From: Bacteroidota bacterium
Lineage (GTDB): Bacteria; Bacteroidota; Bacteroidia; Chitinophagales; Chitinophagaceae
Length of the DNA: 12,197 nt
Assembly (NCBI GenBank): GCA_026391115.1
Contig: JAPLER010000033.1
Span: forward strand, 1 to 12,197
Reading direction: 5' to 3'
The notes under the pieces are model-generated. The model saw only the letters and a list, made by a program, of their open reading frames with translations, ran no database searches and was not told where the DNA came from. A program made the position numbers and the translations under genes. Of this stretch, positions 7,029 through 12,197 are shown one piece after another. Within the stretch, counting starts at the first letter, position 1, and each line of letters opens with the position of its first letter.

Positions 7029-7682
7029 ATGATAATTAACCTAAGTAACGAACATAGCTTAATAACCAATTGGATAGCTGAAATAAGAGATGTAACTATT
7101 CAAAGTGATAGACTTAGATTTAGAAGAAACCTACAACGTATTGGCGAAATTGCTGCTTATGAAATAAGTAAAGGATTGCCAAGTGAAATAGTAGATGTGC
7201 ATACACCTTTAGCCATACACAAAAGCAAAATGCTTAAACATCAACCAGTATTGGCAACTGTATTAAGAGCAGGTTTACCACTACATCAAGGTATGCTTAA
7301 TTATTTTGACAAAGCTGATAATGCCTTTATATCTGCCTATAGAAAACACCACACCGATGGTAGTTTTGAAATATGCTTGGAGTATATGAGTTGCCCAAAC
7401 TTAGATAATAGAATTGTAATTATTAGTGACCCAATGCTTGCTACTGGTGCATCGCTTGTAAAAACAATTGAATTTATGCGAGAGCAGTATAAACCTGCTG
7501 AAATTTATTTTGTCTGTGCTATTGCTAGCAAGCAAGGTATAGAATATATACACCAACAATGTGGCAATGAAATAAAAATTTGGTGTGGCGATATTGATGA
7601 GAAATTAAATGACAAAGGATATATTGTACCAGGCTTGGGCGATGCTGGAGATTTGGCTTATGGCACTAAAATGCAAGCTTAA
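7029..7682 (+). CDS. upp: Uracil phosphoribosyltransferase
   Basis: A cytoplasmic pyrimidine salvage enzyme: uracil plus PRPP gives UMP and diphosphate. At 217 residues from the ATG at 7029 it matches the Bacteroidota-type UPRT in length and N-terminus (MIINLSNEHSLITNWIAEIRD). An upstream in-frame ATG at 6993 would add 12 residues not expected in the family, so I prefer 7029. Motifs: RFRRNLQRIGEIAAYEISK near 31-48, VLRAGLPLHQGMLNYF near 78-93, the PRPP loop VIISDPMLATGASLVKTIEF near 130-149, and the uracil-binding C-terminus VPGLGDAGDLAYG near 201-213. TTAATTTG at 7003-7010, close to the -7 consensus, could be part of its promoter. The gene is divergent from the PAP2 gene, and a PorP/SprF-family gene follows on the same strand. 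Confidence 0.95.
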   Translation: MIINLSNEHSLITNWIAEIRDVTIQSDRLRFRRNLQRIGEIAAYEISKGLPSEIVDVHTPLAIHKSKMLKHQPVLATVLRAGLPLHQGMLNYFDKADNAFISAYRKHHTDGSFEICLEYMSCPNLDNRIVIISDPMLATGASLVKTIEFMREQYKPAEIYFVCAIASKQGIEYIHQQCGNEIKIWCGDIDEKLNDKGYIVPGLGDAGDLAYGTKMQA

Positions 7683-7739
7683 TTTTCTTATAGAAATGTT
7701 AAAAAATAAAACACTGCAACACTCATAGGTAAATTGATT

Positions 7740-7747
7740 TACTTTTG
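7740..7747 (+). promoter_or_regulatory. Candidate -7 box for the PorP/SprF-family gene
   Basis: TACTTTTG matches TAnnTTTG and ends 9 nt before the ATG at 7757, implying a very short leader. No convincing -33 TTTG lies at 19-22 nt spacing, so this is tentative. Confidence 0.3.
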
Positions 7748-7756
7748 AGTTACTTA

Positions 7757-8764
7757 ATGAAACGCATACTTTACACATATTGTTTACTACTTTTATGTTG
7801 CATTGCAAAAGCACAAGATCCGCATTTTTCTCAATTTTTTGCATCGCCATTAACACTTAATCCTGCATTTACAGGTAAGTTTAATGGCAATTATCGTGTT
7901 GCAGGAAATTACAGAAATCAGTGGCCCGAAATAAACAATGCATTTGTTACAGGTACTGCTAGTATTGACTTTCATTTGTTTGAAAATAAAATGAAAAGTG
8001 GCGATATGTTTGGTGCTGGCTTTATGTTTTTAACTGACAATAGTGCTAATAGTGCAGTTAAAATGAACTATGGCTCTGGCTCGCTTGCATTTCATAAGGC
8101 AATGGATGAAGATGCTAACAAACAATTTAGTATTGGATTACAAGGTACATACTCCAACTTTTTAATTAATACCAGCAAACTTGTTTTTGAAGACCAATTA
8201 ACAACATTGGGTTTTACTGGGCAATCTAAAGAACCTATTGCTGGGCAAACCCTGCAAACCAGTTATTTTGATGCAAATGCAGGATTGTTATTTACTAGTT
8301 TTAATCTAGAAAATAATAGTAATTATTATTTAGGATTAAGTATGTATCATTTGAATAAACCAACTATTAATTTATCTGGTACCAACTTTTCTTTAAACCC
8401 AAGATACACTTTACACGCAGGTGGTTTTTATGCTTTTAGCGATGCTGTTGGTTTGCATTTAAGTGGCTTGCATAGCTCTCAAGGAGGCTCTACTGAAACT
8501 GTTGTAGGTGGTGCTTTTCAATTAACTGCAAGTACCGATGCTACAAATCCAATTTATGTATATGCTGGTAGTTGGTTGCGTTTAAACGATGCTTTAATTC
8601 CTTATATTGGTTTAGAATATTCTAACACAAGATTGGGTGTTAGTTACGATGTAAATACATCTTCCTTAAAAACAGCATCTATAAGTAAAGGTGGTATTGA
8701 GGTTTCCTTAATTTTCACTAACCAACCCAATACAGACAGACCTATTAATTGCCCTAAGTTTTAG
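7757..8764 (+). CDS. Type IX secretion membrane protein, PorP/SprF family
   Basis: An outer-membrane beta-barrel-like protein of the PorP/SprF family (PF11751/TIGR03519), 335 residues. Family members act with the type IX secretion system; SprF-like paralogues commonly pair with particular secreted adhesins, while PorP belongs to the ring/translocon complex. From the ATG at 7757 there is a clean signal peptide (MKRILYTYCLLLLCCIAKA, cut before QDP), followed by the diagnostic QDPHFSQFFASPLTLNPAFTG and the NYRNQWPEI stretch. The rest is alternating beta-strand pattern with Gly/Asn turns (FSIGLQGTYSNFLI, YYLGLSMYHLNKP, TLHAGGFYAF) up to GIEVSLIF near the end. A TTG-initiated extension to 7745 would only add MSYL before the natural signal peptide, so I reject it. 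No large gliding-adhesin-like gene is next to it, so a PorP role versus an SprF role stays open. The gene converges on a DUF4290 gene with a 3-nt gap. Confidence 0.92.
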   Translation: MKRILYTYCLLLLCCIAKAQDPHFSQFFASPLTLNPAFTGKFNGNYRVAGNYRNQWPEINNAFVTGTASIDFHLFENKMKSGDMFGAGFMFLTDNSANSAVKMNYGSGSLAFHKAMDEDANKQFSIGLQGTYSNFLINTSKLVFEDQLTTLGFTGQSKEPIAGQTLQTSYFDANAGLLFTSFNLENNSNYYLGLSMYHLNKPTINLSGTNFSLNPRYTLHAGGFYAFSDAVGLHLSGLHSSQGGSTETVVGGAFQLTASTDATNPIYVYAGSWLRLNDALIPYIGLEYSNTRLGVSYDVNTSSLKTASISKGGIEVSLIFTNQPNTDRPINCPKF

Positions 8765-8767
8765 AAA

Positions 8768-9547
8768 TTAAAACCTTTTCTTAAAGTTTCTGTTATTGTT
8801 ATTTCTATTGGTGCTGCTACCTCCTCCATTTCTGTTATCTGCACTACGTCCATTATTGTTTCTGTTGTTTGGATTACCGCTTCTTACACCACCATTTCTG
8901 TTATCTCCACCCCTATTATCACTACTACGTCCATTATTATTTCTACCACCAAAACCTTGCGATGGTCTTCTGTTATTTCTACCACCATTATTACTTCTTT
9001 CAGGTGTAATACGATGTTTGATATATGGTGTATTGCTAAACTCTAATTCGCCACCAGTAATGCTATCCAACTCACTTTTAATCACATCATCTTGCACCAA
9101 TTCTTTATGCCAGTTGCTGTAACTTAATTTCATATAGTAAGCAATAGAATTGGCAAAACCAGTTTTCTTTTCCTGGTCTTCCTGCTGTAATGCTTTATCA
9201 ATAACCATTTCAAGGTTTTTACCTAAATGGCGATATCTTGGATAACGCTTAGGATAAGCCATTGGGTCTGGCTTGGCTTTATAGGTTTCTCTTTCTGGTA
9301 TAGGGTATGGGCTATCAACATCTAATTTAAAATCGCTGATGAAGAATAAATGATCCCAAAGTATATGTCTAAAATCTTCTACATTTTTTAAATGCGGATT
9401 TAAGAGACCCATAAACTCTATAATAACTTTAACTTGCTGATTGCGTTTTTCTTTGTCTTCTATAGTCAAAACATATTCTACCATTCGTTGAATATGTCTG
9501 CCATATTCACGCATACTTAAATAATTGCGTGCTGTATTGTAATCCAT
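8768..9547 (-). CDS. DUF4290 protein with Asn/Arg/Gly-rich tail
   Basis: A 259-residue protein in two parts. Residues 1-160 or so match the DUF4290 family (PF14123), a Bacteroidota-restricted domain of unknown function: MDYNTARNYLSMREYGRHIQ, EFMGLLNPHLKNVEDFRHIL, then DSPYPIPERE and SIAYYMKLSYSNWHKE. From about residue 185 to the end the protein is low-complexity and basic: GGRNNRRPSQGFGGRNNNGR, repeated NNNGRS(S/A)DNR units, ending NFKKRF. Such RG/RN-rich tails are typical of RNA- or nucleic-acid-binding disordered regions, but that role is inferred from composition only. There is no signal peptide, so it is probably cytoplasmic. The stop lies 3 nt from the stop of the convergent PorP/SprF-family gene. 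A TATATTTG box lies 17 nt upstream of the ATG. Confidence 0.9.
   Translation of the reverse strand: MDYNTARNYLSMREYGRHIQRMVEYVLTIEDKEKRNQQVKVIIEFMGLLNPHLKNVEDFRHILWDHLFFISDFKLDVDSPYPIPERETYKAKPDPMAYPKRYPRYRHLGKNLEMVIDKALQQEDQEKKTGFANSIAYYMKLSYSNWHKELVQDDVIKSELDSITGGELEFSNTPYIKHRITPERSNNGGRNNRRPSQGFGGRNNNGRSSDNRGGDNRNGGVRSGNPNNRNNNGRSADNRNGGGSSTNRNNNNRNFKKRF
8826..8944 (-). repeat. Direct repeats coding the low-complexity tail
   Basis: CCATTTCTGTTATCT (8826-8840 and 8892-8906) and ACTACGTCCATTATT (8843-8857 and 8924-8938) each occur twice in the same order on the plus strand, the second copy having about 15 nt of extra spacer. On the coding strand they give two versions of RNNNGRS(A/S)DNR(N/G)GG. 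They look like an internal duplication that can expand or shrink the tail in frame. Confidence 0.75.
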
Positions 9548-9564
9548 TAAATAATTTTATGCTA

Positions 9565-9572
9565 CAAATATA
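9565..9572 (-). promoter_or_regulatory. Candidate -7 box for the DUF4290 gene
   Basis: The minus strand reads TATATTTG, an exact TAnnTTTG match, 17 nt before the ATG at 9547. I found no TTG-type -33 element at normal distance. Confidence 0.35.
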
Positions 9573-9624
9573 TGTAGTAGCTTGTGGTTGATAGTGATTT
9601 TGTGTTTAATTCTCCTTTTTGTGC

Positions 9625-9666
9625 TTTTTGACCAACAATGTTCTACTTTTTGATGTTGGTAAAAAA
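9625..9666. repeat. Imperfect inverted repeat between the DUF4290 and TPR-like genes
   Basis: TTTTT-G-ACCAACA (9625-9637) pairs with TGTTGGT-A-AAAAA (9654-9666), with one G/A mismatch and a 16-nt loop. It lies downstream of the TPR-like gene on the minus strand. It has no U-run after the stem in that direction, so it may not be an intrinsic terminator and may be chance in A+T-rich DNA. Confidence 0.3.
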
Positions 9667-9690
9667 TAGAATGTTAGCAAAAAAATTAAC

Positions 9691-10401
9691 TTACTTGCAG
9701 TTATTCTTCATTTGAACTATTTTGATGTTTATTTGTCTTAAAGAAAATTCATTACTTTTCTTCTTTGAATAATGAAGTTCTTGAAATAGCTTAAGAAGGC
9801 CAATTGCATAGTCACAAGTCTTGACCTTCTTTTGTATTAGTATATTTCGTAGTTGTTTATATTCTTGACTTTTGTCTATATTTAATGCTAATCTGCATAA
9901 TAAATTAGTCGTGTCAATAGCATTATTGGAGACTCTAGTTGTCCTTTCAAATTGTTTCTTACCAAGCTTGTAATTTAGTTTTAAGTAGTAAGTTGATTTA
10001 TTTAAGTCCCCTAACAGCAAATAGCAATTACCTAGATTTTCTAATAAGTACAAGTAGTTGTTACTTCCCCCTTGTACATAATTGATAGAGTCTTCTCTTA
10101 ATAATTTGTAACTCCAAAATAATGAGCTGTCAAACTTTTGAATGTCAAAGTAAAGGTTAGGCAGATATATTGTCAATTCTGGAATAGTTGAGTCCAGATT
10201 ATATGCGTCTAAATATTTCGTTATTGCAATTTGGTAATGCTTTTTATATTCCGCATTTTTTTCAAACTTTTTCTTAAATCCAATTGTCATTTCTGCTCCT
10301 GCTTCTTTAAACAACATAACAGACTTTGGCGTGTCTAAAACTTGTCCTTTAGAAATTGTCAAAAGAAATAAAAATAAAATAAGAAAATTACACTTGAACA
10401 T
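9691..10401 (-). CDS. Exported TPR-like protein of unknown function
   Basis: A 236-residue protein I do not recognise. It begins with a signal peptide (FKCNFLILFLFLLTISKG, residues 2-19, probable cleavage before Gln-20), so it should be exported to the periplasm or outer membrane; the Cys at residue 4 is not in a lipobox. The mature part is helical with tetratricopeptide-like spacing: YQIAITKYLDAYNLDSTIPE near 56-75, then YLYLLENLGNCYLLLGDLNK and STYYLKLNYKLGKKQFE near 117-154. The last 80 residues are Lys-rich helices. TPR repeats usually act as protein-binding scaffolds. It lies between the carotenoid genes and DUF4290 on the same strand, with spacers of over 120 nt on both sides, so it is likely its own transcription unit. 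A plausible promoter sits at 10434-10466. No partner can be inferred. Confidence 0.75.
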   Translation of the reverse strand: MFKCNFLILFLFLLTISKGQVLDTPKSVMLFKEAGAEMTIGFKKKFEKNAEYKKHYQIAITKYLDAYNLDSTIPELTIYLPNLYFDIQKFDSSLFWSYKLLREDSINYVQGGSNNYLYLLENLGNCYLLLGDLNKSTYYLKLNYKLGKKQFERTTRVSNNAIDTTNLLCRLALNIDKSQEYKQLRNILIQKKVKTCDYAIGLLKLFQELHYSKKKSNEFSLRQINIKIVQMKNNCK

Positions 10402-10433
10402 TCAGAGGTTTTAAATTAAAATTGCAAATAACT

Positions 10434-10466
10434 CAAAATTACTTTCAATTTATATCAAAATATCAA
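10434..10466 (-). promoter_or_regulatory. Candidate promoter for the TPR-like gene
   Basis: On the minus strand TTG (10466-10464) and TAATTTTG (10441-10434) are 22 nt apart, near the Bacteroidota -33/-7 layout. The box ends 32 nt before the ATG at 10401. Confidence 0.35.
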
Positions 10467-10527
10467 CACAGCAGGAAGACACGTAAATTTTACTCAGTTT
10501 TATTCGTGTAATCATATTTATTAAATA

Positions 10528-10978
10528 TTATTTTCTTAACCTATCATCTGCCCTTACTTTATCCCAATATTTCTTGCCTACTATCAACATTCCAAAGCTT
10601 TCGCCATCGTATTTGTTTAAATGCTTATGGTGCATTTTATGTGCCCAGCGTATGGTGCGTATATATTTATTTTTACTACGCGAAAACCATTTGATACGTT
10701 GGTGAATAATAACTTCGTGTACTATAAAATAAGCCAATCCATACAATGCAATGCCAAAGCCTATTGCTGCTGCTACATAGTTTTGGTGTTGCAAACCCAG
10801 CATTATACATAGCCAACTAGGTATAGCAAATATGAGAAAAAATGCATCGTTTTTTTCTAGTGGGTTGGTGATGGTCTTGGTGCAAATACCACAAAAACCC
10901 GTGCATTATATACTTGTGTGTAAACCAGGTTATGGCTTCCATTATACAAAAAGTAAGAAGCGTTATGAGTATATACAT
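10528..10978 (-). pseudogene. crtZ: Frameshifted CrtZ-type carotenoid (beta-ring) hydroxylase
   Basis: Members of this fatty-acid-hydroxylase superfamily are membrane diiron enzymes that hydroxylate carotenoid rings (beta-carotene to zeaxanthin). Two minus-strand frames together give the family. From the ATG at 10978: MYILITLLTFCIMEAITWFT, with HKYIMH (residues 21-26) and HQDHH (33-37), then a stop at 10819-10817 after 53 codons. In another frame, from about 10849: KNDAFFLIFAIPSWLCIMLG, HEVIIH, WAHKMHHKHLNKYDGESFGM, to the stop at 10528. The four His motifs (Hx4H, HxxHH, Hx4H, HxxHH) are all intact but split two and two. The frames differ by one base, and a seven-base A run (plus-strand T at 10850-10856) lies at the junction. 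Removing one A gives a continuous protein of about 149 residues, a normal CrtZ length. It may be a true recent pseudogene, a sequencing/assembly error, or be rescued by RNA polymerase slippage. It follows cruF on the same strand. Confidence 0.8.
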
Positions 10979-10983
10979 ATTGA

Positions 10984-11062
10984 GTTGATAGTTTATGGTT
11001 TATAGTTGATAGTTTACAGTTAATGGTTAAATAATTTATGAACTATCAACCATCAACTATCC
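10984..11062. repeat. Tandem and inverted GTTGATAGTTTA repeat between cruF and crtZ
   Basis: GTTGATAGTTTA occurs at 10984-10995 and 11005-11016 (period 21 nt), with decayed further copies. The inverted form AACTATCAAC is at 11041-11050, followed by CATCAACTAT. The segments 10995-11014 and 11041-11060 can pair over 20 positions with three mismatches (at least some could be G-U in RNA), around a 26-nt loop. The repeat fills nearly the whole 85-nt spacer between the cruF stop and the crtZ start. Confidence 0.75.
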
Positions 11063-11063
11063 A

Positions 11064-11795
11064 CTATACCAGCTTGCTTATTGCTAAAAAAAACAATGCT
11101 TGAATAATAAATAAGTGAATTGCAAATTTATTAATCTTATTAAACCTTAATTGATTAAACACTAGCATAATTACCAAACTAGTAACAAACCAGCAAGTGT
11201 AATTGTAAAATGGCACAACATTATTTGCCCATTGCCAATAACCTAATTTTTGTGCTGCTGGCTCAATAATATAATCGAAAAAAGTAGCTAATAAACTAGC
11301 GTCAATTAAAAAAGATATAGTATAAGGTTTAGATTTTGTGGTAGTAGTTTTGCCCATTTCCTTTAGTTTTCTAGAAGACCATTTGCTCACAAAACTCATT
11401 ATTACACCACAGCAATATATAGTTACAAACCATTGTAAACCTATTAGCAAAGGCACATTCGCCAATTTAAAACCCATATTGTTACCATAGCTATAATCGC
11501 CAAATAGCACTCCCTTATTTACACCTATTACTTCTGCAAAAAAACCAATACAACTTGCAGCAATAGCAAATACAATAAATTGAAGAAAGCCATTTGTTTT
11601 AAAAGAAGTGGTGTTATTAGTAGTTTCAATTGTATATTGTGTGTACACAATAAGAGCAAACATTATCACCAAATTAAGCCATGTATTGCTGATAAACCAA
11701 TTGCTATATGGTGTAAATAAAATACCTATTGCTCCACATAAATGAAAAATAAAAGCAATGGTAATAGCTATATGTTGTTTTTTGTCAATAGACAT
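11064..11795 (-). CDS. cruF: CruF-type carotenoid biosynthesis protein (1',2'-hydratase family)
   Basis: A 243-residue polytopic membrane protein of the DUF422/CruF family (PF04240), whose characterised members add water at the psi end of carotenoids (for example bisanhydrobacterioruberin hydratase, or gamma-carotene 1'-hydroxylation). Family hallmarks are FFAEVIGVNKGVLFGDYSYG near residues 84-103, VPLLIGLQWFVTIYCCGVIM near 114-133, and FDYIIEPAAQKLGYWQW near 173-189, with about seven hydrophobic helices overall. The ATG at 11795 lies 9 nt after the stop of the PorT-like gene, so the two are probably cotranscribed. Downstream, after a repeat-filled spacer, comes a CrtZ-type hydroxylase gene. 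The pair suggests a hydroxylated monocyclic carotenoid such as those of orange or pink Bacteroidota, although the synthase, desaturase and cyclase genes are not in this window. Confidence 0.88.
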   Translation of the reverse strand: MSIDKKQHIAITIAFIFHLCGAIGILFTPYSNWFISNTWLNLVIMFALIVYTQYTIETTNNTTSFKTNGFLQFIVFAIAASCIGFFAEVIGVNKGVLFGDYSYGNNMGFKLANVPLLIGLQWFVTIYCCGVIMSFVSKWSSRKLKEMGKTTTTKSKPYTISFLIDASLLATFFDYIIEPAAQKLGYWQWANNVVPFYNYTCWFVTSLVIMLVFNQLRFNKINKFAIHLFIIQALFFLAISKLV

Positions 11796-11804
11796 TGGGT
11801 TGCT

Positions 11805-12197
11805 TTAATCCTCAAAGTGCAGCGAAAACATAATCATTCTTGGTTTAATTTCACTAAACACACTAGAGTATTTTAGGTTTGGATTTCTGTCGTGAATATC
11901 ATTTAATCCATAACTTATTTTAAGCTCTGGAGATAAAGTAAAAAATCTCAAAAAGATATTAAAGCCTATACCTGCTTCTATACCATAACTATACTTTTTT
12001 AGCTTAATAAAATTCTCTTGATTTCTACTGGAAGAATTGGCTGTTAAATCCACATCTGTCTTTACACCAAATACCAAGTAAGTTCTAAAATTATCAATCC
12101 TATCGCTATTAAATTTTAACGATAAAGGAAAAGTAACTAAAGTTGTTGGTAGTGTAAAGCCTTGTACTGTAGTTTCATTTAAATTTTTAGAACCAAG
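11805..12197 (-). CDS. porT: PorT-like outer-membrane beta-barrel protein, C-terminal part; runs off the right edge
   Basis: The frame is open from the right edge to the TAA at 11807-11805, giving the last 130 residues of a larger protein. A TTG at 12077 is internal: codons upstream of it (LPTTLVTFPLSLKFNSDRID) belong to the same protein. It has the features of the PorT/SprT outer-membrane protein of type IX secretion: strand-like FPLSLKF, the RIDNFRTYLVFGVKTDVDL segment, the basic IKLKKYSYGIEAGIGFNIFL block, then FFTLSPELKISYGLND and the C-terminal barrel strand MIMFSLHFED. PorT is needed for secretion of CTD-bearing proteins and gliding; it sits in the outer membrane facing the periplasm. 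A generic OMP_b-brl_2 porin is the alternative, since the N-terminus is not visible. cruF follows 9 nt downstream on the same strand. Confidence 0.7.
   Translation of the reverse strand, partial: LGSKNLNETTVQGFTLPTTLVTFPLSLKFNSDRIDNFRTYLVFGVKTDVDLTANSSSRNQENFIKLKKYSYGIEAGIGFNIFLRFFTLSPELKISYGLNDIHDRNPNLKYSSVFSEIKPRMIMFSLHFED

Noticed and set aside
7745..7756. TTG start for the PorP/SprF-family gene
   Set aside because: It overlaps the candidate -7 box and adds four residues before a complete signal peptide starting at the ATG at 7757.
7605..7856. Minus-strand 83-codon frame between upp and the PorP/SprF-family gene
   Set aside because: It covers the conserved UPRT C-terminus and the PorP/SprF signal peptide region, both well supported on the plus strand.
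8796..9122. Plus-strand open frame rich in Leu and Pro
   Set aside because: It is the antisense of the Asn/Arg/Gly-rich tail of the DUF4290 gene; codon bias of AAT/CGT/GGT repeats creates an artificial hydrophobic frame. No family features.
10479..10509. ACACG...CGTGT inverted repeat downstream of crtZ
   Set aside because: The stem is only 5 bp with a 21-nt loop; too weak to call.
10621..10812. Plus-strand 63-codon frame
   Set aside because: It overlaps the conserved second half of the crtZ-like gene, which carries the His motifs on the other strand.
10817..10978. Programmed -1 ribosomal frameshift at A_AAA_AAA in crtZ
   Set aside because: The slippery heptamer is there, but a -1 shift leads to a stop soon after; the intact second half needs +1 or -2.
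11805..12077. TTG at 12077 as start of a 90-residue protein
   Set aside because: The frame continues upstream to the window edge with matching barrel sequence, so the gene is cut by the edge and the TTG is an internal Leu codon.

Overview
The window is a low-G+C bacterial chromosome segment, almost certainly from a Bacteroidota member of the Chitinophagales/Saprospirales/Sphingobacteriales type. Supporting signs are a PorP/SprF-family protein and a PorT-like barrel (type IX secretion), a DUF4290 protein, a Bacteroidota-style uracil phosphoribosyltransferase, a TonB-dependent receptor, carotenoid genes (CruF and CrtZ types), TAnnTTTG-like promoter boxes, and starts without Shine-Dalgarno sequences. 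No RNA genes, CRISPR arrays or insertion sequences were seen. No gene-free stretch exceeds about 160 bases.

Layout. At the left edge (minus strand) is the N-terminal part of adenylosuccinate synthetase (purA). Its reading frame runs without a stop into a very A+T-rich segment coding for MORN_2/YwqK-like sequence instead of the expected PurA sequence. Next is a plus-strand phosphate module (DUF47/PhoU-like regulator and PiT transporter). It converges on pcm, an L-isoaspartyl methyltransferase gene, with overlapping stop codons. A small uncharacterised membrane-anchored protein then precedes a TonB-dependent receptor. The receptor converges on a PAP2 phosphatase gene across a long, nearly perfect inverted repeat that also encodes the end of the phosphatase. 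Divergent from the phosphatase are upp and a PorP/SprF-family gene. The latter converges with only 3 nt of spacing on a DUF4290 gene that has an Asn/Arg/Gly-rich repetitive tail.

The right third is all on the minus strand. In transcription order it holds a PorT-like barrel (cut by the window edge), cruF, a frameshifted crtZ-like carotenoid hydroxylase, a TPR-like exported protein of unknown role, and then DUF4290. porT-like and cruF are 9 nt apart and probably cotranscribed. cruF and crtZ are separated by an 85-nt spacer filled by a tandem and inverted GTTGATAGTTTA-type repeat.

Most of the region is ordinary core genome. The points most worth following up are the in-frame foreign segment in purA, the frameshift in crtZ at a seven-base A run, the repeat between the carotenoid genes, the coding bidirectional terminator at 6331-6380, and the unnamed membrane protein paired with the TonB receptor.
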